From NCBI GenBank assembly GCA_017626095.1, contig JAGAJL010000017.1, positions 1-64,000 of the forward strand: a stretch of 64,000 nucleotides of DNA. The letters are read 5' to 3'. A model generated the notes under the pieces. It worked only from the letters and a program-made list of their open reading frames with translations. It ran no database searches and had not been told where the DNA came from. Shown here piece by piece: positions 9,244 through 16,060 of the stretch. The stretch comes from Lachnospiraceae bacterium. GTDB taxonomy: Bacteria > Bacillota > Clostridia > Lachnospirales > Lachnospiraceae. Position 1 is the stretch's first letter; each line of letters begins with the position of its first letter. The position numbers were made by a program, and so were the translations under genes.

Positions 9244-9645
9244 ATGAACGGAATCAATCAAACCTTTCTTTCGAGCGCTCAGATCATGGACCGGTATATC
9301 ACTGCCGGAAAAGTAAATCAAAGTCAGGAAACATCGAAAACCAATTCGTTTCAGGATGCTTTGCTGGAAGCTATGGACAGCAGCAGGGAAACAACTTTAA
9401 AGTTTTCCAAACATGCGAGTAGCCGGTTGGCAGACCGCAATATCGAATTGACAAAAGAACAAATGGATCGTCTGACAGAAGGAACCAATAAAGCGGGTTC
9501 GAAAGGAATTAAAGATTCGCTGGTCATGGTGGATCATCTTGCTTTTATCGTAAATATACCAAAGAATACGGTAATCACAGCAATGGATCAGTCACAGGCG
9601 GATGAAAACATTTTTACAAATATTGATGGAGCCGTAATCGCTTAG
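9244..9645 (+). CDS. TIGR02530-type flagellar operon protein
   Basis: Small protein always found next to flgE in Gram-positive flagellar operons and known as the flagellar operon protein family (TIGR02530/PF12611). The 133 residues include the signature KFSKHASSRLADRNIELTKE near 55-75, followed by KGSKDSLVMVDHLAFIVN-like text (here GIKDSLVMVDHLAFIVNIPK) and an ending that mentions FTNIDGAVIA. Its role is not well established; co-occurrence with FlgD and FlgE suggests hook assembly. A GGGAGGAA SD precedes the ATG. Confidence 0.85.
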   Translation: MNGINQTFLSSAQIMDRYITAGKVNQSQETSKTNSFQDALLEAMDSSRETTLKFSKHASSRLADRNIELTKEQMDRLTEGTNKAGSKGIKDSLVMVDHLAFIVNIPKNTVITAMDQSQADENIFTNIDGAVIA

Positions 9646-9720
9646 CCGGACCTTATGGAGGCTAACTTGTTTTCGAATGACAGAGAAAACAGACGGTGCA
9701 AAACAGGAGGTCGTTTAATT

Positions 9721-11382
9721 ATGATGAGATCACTCTACTCTGGTGTATCGGGATTGAAAACACATCAGGTCAAAATGGATGTAATTGGTAATAATATTGC
9801 GAATGTTAATACAACAGCATATAAATCTCAGTCCATAACTTTTTCGGAATTAATGTATCAGACAACACAGGCTGCCAGTGGACCGAATGCTACAAGCGGT
9901 ACTGCAGGTACCAATGCAAAGCAGATTGGTCTTGGTGTAAAATCAGGCGCTATCAGTACGGCAATTGAAACTGCAGGTGCTTCTCAGACAACCGGCAATC
10001 CGTTTGATATCCGTATTACCGGAGATTCATTTTTTATCGTTAGTGACGGTAGCAAAAACTTCTTTACCAGAGACGGATCTTTCTATGTAGACAGTGTCGG
10101 TAATCTGGCAATGTCATCCAACGGATATAATGTCATGGGATGGCAGGTTGATGAGACAACAGGAACTATCAAAAAAGATACGGTTTCCGCATTACGTATT
10201 ATGAGTGCGGAAAATATGACATATCCGCCGGAGGCAACAACCAAGGCATACGTTTCCGGTATTATTGATAAAAACGATGTTCAGGTTGCTTCCGAATCCG
10301 GTAAGATCATGAATTTAAGCTTTTTTGATAAGTTAGGATATGCTTATACTGCAAAATTGTCCATGAAAGAGACCGATACACTTGGTCTGTATTCTATAGA
10401 ATTGACTACGATACTGAATGAAAACGGGGAGGAAGTGAATATCCCCGGAGTACAGCTTGGCAGTGTATCAACAGCACCTCAGGTGCAGTCATTGGTTATG
10501 AGTTCCGCTTACACACTTGCTGGCAACAACTTGTCTTATGTGGATGATGGTGGTGCGACACAGACGATTGATTTGACAAGTACTGCATTGACGGATGCAG
10601 AGAAGGAAAAAGTTGCAAATGCATTTGGTTATTCTTCATATACGGAATTTGCAAAATTAACTTTGGCAGATGGAACAACGGTTGGTTCGTATGTGGACGC
10701 AGGTACTTTGACCACCACAGGCGTATTGACTGCCGGAACAGATGCAGAAGGCAATCCGATTACTATATTAAATACAGCAGGTCGTCAGGTAATAGGTGGC
10801 TTAATCCAGTATGATACTGCTACCGGTACGATTAAGAGTGTCAACGGATTGACCAATGATTTTGGATTGAATTTGTCCTTTGGTGCTTCTACATATCCAG
10901 CGGGACCTTATGAAACAATCAGTATTGATTTTTCTACTTCCACCAACTTTAACAATAACGGTACCAGTACCATCAGTGCAGATCCCGGTGATACACAGGG
11001 GAGAGGCACAGGCCGAAAACTTGGTGCAATGTCCGGTATTTCCATTCAGAATGACGGTATGATTTATGCTTCTTATGACAATGGACAGACCAGACTTTTG
11101 GGTCAGATGGCAGTAGCAGAATTTACCAATGCTTCCGGTTTGCAGAAAGAAGGCGACAATCTTTATTCTGCAACATTAAACTCCGGTGAGTTTGATGGCA
11201 TCGGTGTTGATATCTCTGCAAACGGTGGATATATGGAAACCGGTGTTTTGGAAATGAGTAATGTTGACTTGTCAGCAGAGTTTACCGATATGATCACCGC
11301 TCAGCGTGGTTTCCAGGCCAATTCCCGTATCATCACCGTATCCGATACCTTGTTGGAAGAATTGGTTAACTTAAAGAGATAG
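9721..11382 (+). CDS. flgE: flagellar hook protein FlgE
   Basis: Builds the flexible hook. The N-terminal rod/hook signature is MRSLYSGVSGLKTHQVKMDV followed by IGNNIANVNTTAYKS. The C-terminal signature MITAQRGFQANSRIITVSD is also clear. From ATG 9721 the length is 553 residues, longer than the 402 of Salmonella, with extra surface domains between about 170 and 400. The frame is open back to 9655, but AGGAGG at 9705-9710, 10 nt upstream, fixes the start at 9721 (or ATG 9724). It ends before a 1.2-kb non-coding region that separates it from flbD; in most relatives flbD follows closely. Confidence 0.95.
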   Translation: MMRSLYSGVSGLKTHQVKMDVIGNNIANVNTTAYKSQSITFSELMYQTTQAASGPNATSGTAGTNAKQIGLGVKSGAISTAIETAGASQTTGNPFDIRITGDSFFIVSDGSKNFFTRDGSFYVDSVGNLAMSSNGYNVMGWQVDETTGTIKKDTVSALRIMSAENMTYPPEATTKAYVSGIIDKNDVQVASESGKIMNLSFFDKLGYAYTAKLSMKETDTLGLYSIELTTILNENGEEVNIPGVQLGSVSTAPQVQSLVMSSAYTLAGNNLSYVDDGGATQTIDLTSTALTDAEKEKVANAFGYSSYTEFAKLTLADGTTVGSYVDAGTLTTTGVLTAGTDAEGNPITILNTAGRQVIGGLIQYDTATGTIKSVNGLTNDFGLNLSFGASTYPAGPYETISIDFSTSTNFNNNGTSTISADPGDTQGRGTGRKLGAMSGISIQNDGMIYASYDNGQTRLLGQMAVAEFTNASGLQKEGDNLYSATLNSGEFDGIGVDISANGGYMETGVLEMSNVDLSAEFTDMITAQRGFQANSRIITVSDTLLEELVNLKR

Positions 11383-11387
11383 TCTAA

Positions 11388-11459
11388 ATAGATAGTATAA
11401 AGACAATTGAAAGAGGTAATCAAAATAGATAGTCGAAGATGATTGAAAGAAAATCAAAA
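11388..11459. repeat. degenerate direct repeat after flgE
   Basis: Two copies of about 35 bp begin with ATAGATAGT (11388 and 11425) and contain ATTGAAAGA and AATCAAA at matching places. They start 6 nt after the flgE stop. More degenerate copies of the same words (ATTAAAGAAG, TTTCAAAGATTG) run to about 11500. They look like a decaying tandem array rather than coding sequence. Confidence 0.55.
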
Positions 11460-11536
11460 AAGAATGATTAAAGAAGTATTTCAAAGATTGTCTGAAAGAT
11501 TGTTAATTCTTTTGCAAGTTAATAAACAGATATATA

Positions 11537-11584
11537 GAAACATAGGGATGTTTTTCGTATAATCGAAGAGTGTCCCTATGTTTC
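11537..11584 (+). repeat. 12-bp inverted repeat, possible terminator or processing hairpin after flgE
   Basis: GAAACATAGGGA (11537-11548) pairs perfectly with TCCCTATGTTTC (11573-11584). The loop contains a second short stem, TTCG/CGAA, around TATAAT. No long T-run follows, so this is not a canonical intrinsic terminator. It could mark an RNA-processing site or weak terminator separating the fliF-flgE segment from flbD-motA. Confidence 0.6.
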
Positions 11585-11605
11585 GTTGGAGTGGTGCATT
11601 TTATG

Positions 11606-11858
11606 GTCAATTGGCGGTCGCCGGGAAAATATCATTTATTTCACGCACAGACTAACGTTGATAAGTTTATCTAAATATTTCGGGAAAGTAAATTTGTCTT
11701 CGTACGCACACGGTGCAAATTGGACGTCCTGTCCAATTGCACCTTTCGCGACATCCGTGTCGCGAAGTGCTGGTTTTAATTCGAAATATTAAGATAAACT
11801 AATCAACAGCGTCAAATGTGCGAGGAAATAAATGATATTTTCTCGGCTCGGAATTGAC
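11606..11858 (+). repeat. structured palindromic element A (three-stem layout)
   Basis: A 253-bp imperfect palindrome. The outer arms begin GTCAATT (11606) and AATTGAC (11852). They match again over AAAATATCATTTATTTC and over AAGTTTATCTAAATATTTCG (11663-11682) against its near-complement at 11782-11801. The centre has two hairpins: HP1 at 11712-11743 (GGTGCA, ATTGGAC / GTCCAAT, TGCACC, one bulged A) and HP2 at 11745-11766 (TTCGCGACA, loop TCCG, TGTCGCGAA, nine perfect pairs). An inverted copy is element B at 12309-12534. No credible gene lies inside. Confidence 0.85.
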
Positions 11859-11897
11859 TTGTGCAAAATGTTATTTGTGGAACTAATTTATAATATT

Positions 11898-12309
11898 CGA
11901 TTGGCACTTATTTAGACCCTTTAGCAAGAAAAGTGTCGGTTTAGCCTGACAGATGGATAGAGTCTGTAGGCCCAAAGCAAGAAAAAAAGTCAGCTTGGCA
12001 TGACTGGTGGATAGATGTAGTAGGTCCAAAACAAAAAATAGCTCAGCTTGGTCTGACTGGTATACAGGGGCTGTAGGCCCCAAGCAAGAAAAAAAGTCAG
12101 CTTGGCATGACTGATGGATAGATGTAGTAGGTCCAAAGCAAGAAAAAAGTCAGCTTGGCATGACTGGTGGATAGATGTAGTAGGTCCAAAACAAAAAAAT
12201 GGCCAGTTTGGCATGAAAGGTAGCTGGAGGTAGTAGGCCCCAAATTAGAAAAATAGTTGATTTGGTATGTCAGATAAATACAACCTGTAGCCCGAGCCCA
12301 AGAATAAAG
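11898..12309. repeat. array of seven 53/54-bp tandem units plus one partial unit
   Basis: A partial unit (11898-11935) is followed by units at 11936-11989, 11990-12042, 12043-12096, 12097-12149, 12150-12202, 12203-12256 and 12257-12309. The best-conserved words are TCAGCTTGGCATGACTG at the start, GTAGTAGGTCCAAA or CTGTAGGCCC in the middle, and an A-rich end (GCAAGAAAAAAAG). Units 2, 4 and 5 are nearly identical; units 1 and 7 have drifted most. Lengths alternate between 53 and 54, so no reading frame survives. There are no spacers of unrelated sequence, which excludes CRISPR. The array touches element B at 12309. Confidence 0.9.
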
Positions 12310-12534
12310 TTTTTGTAAATATTGTTTTTGAAAGTTTATTGTGCAGATGCATTAGTTTATCTTAATGTTTCATTCAAAAAACAGCAATTCGCAGCATGGA
12401 TGCTGCGAAAGGTGCACCGCGGACATGGATGTCCGAGTGCACCGGTGCGTCCGTTATCATAATTGTTACGATGAAACATTTAGATAAACTTATGCATCGA
12501 AACCTAAACTTGAAAAAACAATATTTACAAAAAC
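12309..12534 (-). repeat. structured palindromic element B, inverted copy of element A
   Basis: A 226-bp imperfect palindrome. The arms are GTTTTTGTAAATATTGTTTT (from 12309) and its complement ending at 12534, then GATGCATTAGTTTATCTTAA paired with the segment around 12471-12497. HP2 is TTCGCAGCA-TGGA-TGCTGCGAA (12388-12409). HP1 is 12411-12443 (GGTGCAC ... GTGCACC with an inner GGACA/TGTCC). Read on the minus strand it aligns with element A from end to end over the inner arms and both hairpins, in the same order. Confidence 0.85.
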
Positions 12535-12558
12535 GGGCCCCGAGAAACGGGCCCCGAG
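12531..12558. repeat. 14-bp GC-rich tandem duplication
   Basis: AAACGGGCCCCGAG occurs twice in direct succession (12531-12544, 12545-12558), followed by the partial copy AAAACGG. It overlaps the right end of element B and lies directly ahead of flbD. GGGCCC is self-complementary and the local GC is far above the surrounding AT-rich sequence. Confidence 0.8.
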
Positions 12559-12595
12559 AAAACGGAAAAACGTGAACCGGAAATGGAGGATTCGT

Positions 12596-12778
12596 ATGAT
12601 AGAAGTGACGAGATTGAATGGGACGAAAATTTTGATTAATCCGGATTTGATTGAGTTTGTTGAAGAAACGCCTGATACAGTCATCAGCTTTACAACCGGA
12701 CGCAAAATAATCGTAAAAGAAAGTAGACAAGAGATAAAAAATCTGGTAATATTGTACAGAAAGGATATTTTTACTTAA
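12596..12778 (+). CDS. flbD: flagellar protein FlbD (SwrD-like)
   Basis: Small cytoplasmic protein of the FlbD/SwrD family, which in Bacillus subtilis increases motor torque needed for swarming. The 60 residues show the family pattern: IEVTRLNGTKILINPDLIEF, then a threonine-rich middle and GRKIIVKESRQEI. TGGAGGA (12584-12590) fixes ATG 12596; an upstream GTG at 12572 has no SD. It lies directly ahead of motA, as in other Firmicutes, consistent with a stator-related function. Confidence 0.88.
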   Translation: MIEVTRLNGTKILINPDLIEFVEETPDTVISFTTGRKIIVKESRQEIKNLVILYRKDIFT

Positions 12779-12805
12779 GAGGTAAAAAGGACAGGAATTT
12801 TTTCA

Positions 12806-13600
12806 ATGGATTTAGCGTCGATTATTGGATTAGTAGTCTGTCTGGGTATGATTATTTTCGGTATCGTAACCGGTGATGAAGGCTTTGGAGCTATCAAGCA
12901 TTTTTTGCATGCACAATCTTTTATTATTACGGTTGGTGGTACATTTGCCTGTATTCTGGCAATGAATCCGATTCGGGATTTCATTAGTGGATTAAAGAGT
13001 TTCACATTGGTTTTAAAGACTCCTACCCTGGATACCCCGCAGATTATCAAAAAGATTATAGATTTATCAAATATTGCACGTAAAGAGGGACTTCTTTCTC
13101 TGGAAGAAGCAGCGGCCGATCTGGATGATCCTTTTTTGAAAAAGGGTATTTTATTAATTGTTGATGGTACAGATCCGGAATTGGTACGTGGTATTTTGGA
13201 AACCGAATTAACCTGTATAGAAGACCGACACAAGAAGAGGATCGATTTTTGGATGAACATCGCAGCCATGGGACCTGCCTGGGGTATGATTGGTACCTTG
13301 ATCGGCCTTATTTTGATGTTACAAAACCTATCGGATGCCAGTACCGTTGGTCCGAATATGGCAACAGCCCTGATTACGACTTTATATGGTTCCATGTTGG
13401 CAAACTGGATTGGAACTCCGGTTGCAACCAAATTAAAGGCCAATAGTGAAAATGAGACTATGGTAAAAGAGATTATGATCGAAGGTCTTTTATCCATTCA
13501 GGCAGGAGAAAACCCCAGAGTTATCGAAGAAAAATTGAAATCTTTCTTAGCTCCCAAAGATAGAGTCTCAGCAGGCTCAGAGGAGGGCGGTGAGCAGTAA
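12806..13600 (+). CDS. motA: flagellar stator protein MotA
   Basis: Membrane subunit of the ion-driven stator that pushes on FliG. The 264-residue protein has four membrane helices (about 4-23, 32-50, 150-170, 182-202) and a large cytoplasmic loop with the family phrases LLSLEEAAADLDDPFLKKG and FWMNIAAMGPAWGMIGTLIG. The latter holds the conserved Pro/Gly of the third helix. ATG 12806 follows the AAAAGGACAGGAA stretch. The next start codon (motB) comes immediately after its stop, indicating coupled translation. Confidence 0.94.
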   Translation: MDLASIIGLVVCLGMIIFGIVTGDEGFGAIKHFLHAQSFIITVGGTFACILAMNPIRDFISGLKSFTLVLKTPTLDTPQIIKKIIDLSNIARKEGLLSLEEAAADLDDPFLKKGILLIVDGTDPELVRGILETELTCIEDRHKKRIDFWMNIAAMGPAWGMIGTLIGLILMLQNLSDASTVGPNMATALITTLYGSMLANWIGTPVATKLKANSENETMVKEIMIEGLLSIQAGENPRVIEEKLKSFLAPKDRVSAGSEEGGEQ

Positions 13601-14413
13601 ATGGCCAGAAAAAAGAAAGAAGAAGGCGGTGGCGGCGGTTCTCCGGCGTGGATGACAACCTTTAGTGATTTGATGAACCTGCTATTATGTTTCTTTGTAC
13701 TTTTGTTTTCCATGTCGACCATGGATGCTCAGAAGTTACAGCAGGTAGCTGCTTCATTTAACCAGAATTTCAGTATTTTTTCAGGTGGAGCAACAGCAAT
13801 CGGTGATGGTATTTTGATCAGTAATGGTGTCAGCCAGTTAAATGAACTGGATGATTATATCAACAGTACCGGAAAGACAGCCGAAAGTGATCAAACGGTC
13901 AATGATTTAGAAGAATATGAACAACAGATGGCTGAAAAGCAATTAGAGGAAAGCGAACAGCTTGCCGAAAAAGTGGAAGAAGCCATTGATGAAAGTCAGT
14001 TTGCCAATGAAATAGATGTTGATTTTACATCCCAGTATGTATCTTTGACATTGAATGGTGCATTGTTGTTTGATTCAGGAAGTGCCGACATAAAAGAAGA
14101 AGCAAAACCGGTTCTTGATAAGATTGGACAGATCTTATCCCGATATGCGGAGAGTACGGTTGAAATAGAAGGACATACGGATAACGTTCCGATTCATAAT
14201 TCACGCTTTGCGGATAATAACGAATTGTCCAGTTTTCGAGCGTTGTCGATATTCAATTATTTAATGGAAACTACGTTTTTGGATCCTGCCAAAATAAAGC
14301 ATTCCGGCAGGGGAGAATATGTTCCGGTGGCTGATAATTCTACTGATCAGGGACGGGCTCAGAACCGTAGGGTGGAAATCAAGATTTATCATTCACTCAG
14401 TACTGGTGAATAG
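13601..14413 (+). CDS. motB: flagellar stator protein MotB
   Basis: Peptidoglycan-anchored stator subunit. The single membrane helix (about 20-40) begins TTFSDLMNLLLCFFVLLFS and carries the ion-binding aspartate at residue 23. The C-terminal OmpA-like domain (about 150-265) contains VEIEGHTDNVPIHNSRF and RAQNRRVEIKI, the peptidoglycan-contact motifs. Residues 40-130 form a linker rich in Glu/Gln that includes the plug region. Whether the ion is H+ or Na+ cannot be told from these motifs alone. The start abuts the motA stop. Confidence 0.95.
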   Translation: MARKKKEEGGGGGSPAWMTTFSDLMNLLLCFFVLLFSMSTMDAQKLQQVAASFNQNFSIFSGGATAIGDGILISNGVSQLNELDDYINSTGKTAESDQTVNDLEEYEQQMAEKQLEESEQLAEKVEEAIDESQFANEIDVDFTSQYVSLTLNGALLFDSGSADIKEEAKPVLDKIGQILSRYAESTVEIEGHTDNVPIHNSRFADNNELSSFRALSIFNYLMETTFLDPAKIKHSGRGEYVPVADNSTDQGRAQNRRVEIKIYHSLSTGE

Positions 14414-14424
14414 GAGGCACATAA

Positions 14425-14949
14425 ATGAAGAAGAATTTATTGTCTATTGTGATTTTGGCATTGTTGATTGTCAACTTGGTTATGACATCCATTATGATGA
14501 TCAGTGTGACAGGCACCAATAAAAAGACAGCTGCAATTGTTACGGATATTGCATCCATTTTAAAACTGGAATTGAATCCAACTGGTGAAGCAGAAACTCC
14601 TGAAGAAGTGGTATCTTTAGAAGATACGCAGGTATATGATCTGCCTGAGGAGATGACGATTCTGCTTGCAAAAGGAGAAGATGGCACCCAGCATTTTGCG
14701 ATGGTAAAGGTATCTTTATCATTGAACACCAAAAATGATGGTTATAAGACATACGGTGCAGATATCGGTACAAGACAAAGTCTGATTGAAAGTATAATCA
14801 CTGAGGTAATCGGTAAGTATACAGCGGATGAAATTCAACCTCGCAGTGCGGATATCCAAAAGGAAATTTTGGAAAGATTACAGTCAAAAGAAATGTTTGA
14901 CTCCGATTTTATTTATAAAGTGACTTTCAGTAAATTAATTGTACAGTAG
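14425..14949 (+). CDS. fliL: flagellar basal-body-associated protein FliL
   Basis: Single-pass membrane protein that rings the stator and supports torque under load. The 174 residues consist of an N-terminal membrane helix (about 5-27, LLSIVILALLIVNLVMTSIM), a linker, and a C-terminal stomatin/SPFH-like domain with the family ending LERLQSKEMFDSDFIYKVTFSKLIVQ-type strands. TAGGAGGC precedes the ATG. It follows motB by 11 nt. A repeat-filled gap of 126 nt follows before fliM. Confidence 0.88.
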   Translation: MKKNLLSIVILALLIVNLVMTSIMMISVTGTNKKTAAIVTDIASILKLELNPTGEAETPEEVVSLEDTQVYDLPEEMTILLAKGEDGTQHFAMVKVSLSLNTKNDGYKTYGADIGTRQSLIESIITEVIGKYTADEIQPRSADIQKEILERLQSKEMFDSDFIYKVTFSKLIVQ

Positions 14950-15039
14950 CTTAGTAATTTATTGTATGATAGTTCAGTAAATTTACTATACAGTAATTCA
15001 GTATATTTTTGTATGGTAGTTCAGCAAATTTATTGTACG
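14945..15039. repeat. four-unit 23/24-bp tandem repeat between fliL and fliM
   Basis: Units at 14945-14968, 14969-14991, 14992-15015 and 15016-15039 share (A/G)TAGTTCAGTAAATTTATT-like cores and end in GTATG, CTATAC, GTATG and GTACG. The first unit begins within the last codons of fliL. The fliM SD follows 22 nt later. Confidence 0.75.
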
Positions 15040-15075
15040 GAAGTGTCATATTAACACGAATAGGAGGTGAACTTG

Positions 15076-16056
15076 GTGAGTGAAGTTTTATCTCAAAATG
15101 AGATAGATAGTTTGCTGGCGGCACTAGACAGTGGTGAACTTGAAGTAGATGATTTGAAAGAAAACCAGGGGCCGCAGGTCAAAAACTATGATTTTAAGCG
15201 TCCCGCCAAGTTTTCAAAAGAGCATCTTCGAACGTTAGAAATTATTTTTGAACATTATGGTCGATTGTTATCAACCAATCTTCCGGTTTATCTTAGAAAA
15301 AATGTTCAGGTCAGTGTGGTCAGCTCCGAAGCGGTTACCTTTTCGGAATTTACCAATGCATTGAGTAATCCGGTTATTCTGGGTATTATCAATTTTAATC
15401 CTTTACCCGGAAATATCATTATGGAAATTCAGCCAAGTTTGGGTTATGCAATTTTAGACCGAATGTTAGGCGGTGCGGGTTTGCCGTTGGAAAAAAACCG
15501 TGATTTTTCAGAGATTGAGTTATCTATTCTGGATAAGGTTTTGGTAATCTGTATGGGATTATTCCGTGAGCCGTGGCGAAATGTTGTGTCGCTGGATCCT
15601 TTTTTGGAAAGGATAGAGACCAATCCGCAGTTTGCCCAGATTATTTCACCCAATGAAATGATAGCAATCGTAACATTAAACGTCCGAATTGGTTCAGTAG
15701 AGGGATTTATGAATGCTTGTCTTCCGTTTTTGACGTTGGAAAGCATTATGGATAAATTGAATACCAAGTACTGGTTTTCGACTATGCAGGAAATCAATGA
15801 TGATGCATATCATGACAATATTGAAGCTTTAATTAAAAGAGTGGATGTACCGATTAAAGCAGTGCTTGGACAGAGTGTTATTTCCGTTATGGACTTTGCT
15901 TCTTTACAGGTCGGGGATATTATCAGACTGGATCGGGGAGTTGAGGATGAGATGGAAATATATGTTGGAAATATAAAGAAATTTACCGCATTACCCGGTG
16001 TGAATAAAGATAAATATGCCGTAAGGGTAACATCGGTTATCAGAGAGGAGGATTAG
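15076..16056 (+). CDS. fliM: flagellar motor switch protein FliM
   Basis: C-ring protein that binds CheY-P through its N-terminal peptide (LSQNEIDSLLAAL, residues about 5-17) and changes motor direction. The middle CheC-like domain (about 45-230) and C-terminal SpoA domain (VGDIIRLDRGVEDEMEIYVG near 285) are visible. From GTG 15076 the length is 326 residues. AGGAGG at 15062-15067 is 8 nt upstream; the GTG at 15067 lies inside it and is not usable. It is followed after 4 nt by fliY. Confidence 0.95.
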   Translation: MSEVLSQNEIDSLLAALDSGELEVDDLKENQGPQVKNYDFKRPAKFSKEHLRTLEIIFEHYGRLLSTNLPVYLRKNVQVSVVSSEAVTFSEFTNALSNPVILGIINFNPLPGNIIMEIQPSLGYAILDRMLGGAGLPLEKNRDFSEIELSILDKVLVICMGLFREPWRNVVSLDPFLERIETNPQFAQIISPNEMIAIVTLNVRIGSVEGFMNACLPFLTLESIMDKLNTKYWFSTMQEINDDAYHDNIEALIKRVDVPIKAVLGQSVISVMDFASLQVGDIIRLDRGVEDEMEIYVGNIKKFTALPGVNKDKYAVRVTSVIREED

Positions 16057-16060
16057 ACGA

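Noticed and set aside
11586-11792. Open frame of 68 codons on the + strand after flgE
   Set aside because: It lies within palindromic element A, has no clear SD, and its sequence is explained by the paired arms and hairpins.
11854-11894. Promoter TTGACT ... TATAAT near the end of element A for flbD-motA
   Set aside because: The spacing is 29 nt, far from the 16-18 nt needed.
11883-12214. Minus-strand repeat protein over the 53/54-bp array
   Set aside because: The 54-bp units give 18-residue repeats, but 53-bp units shift the frame, so it breaks up. No SD or known domain is present.
11898-12309. CRISPR array
   Set aside because: The units are contiguous and similar along their whole length, with no unrelated spacers and no cas genes in the window.
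12775-13497. Long minus-strand frame opposite motA (240 codons)
   Set aside because: It is the shadow of motA, a certain gene; low-complexity translation and no SD.
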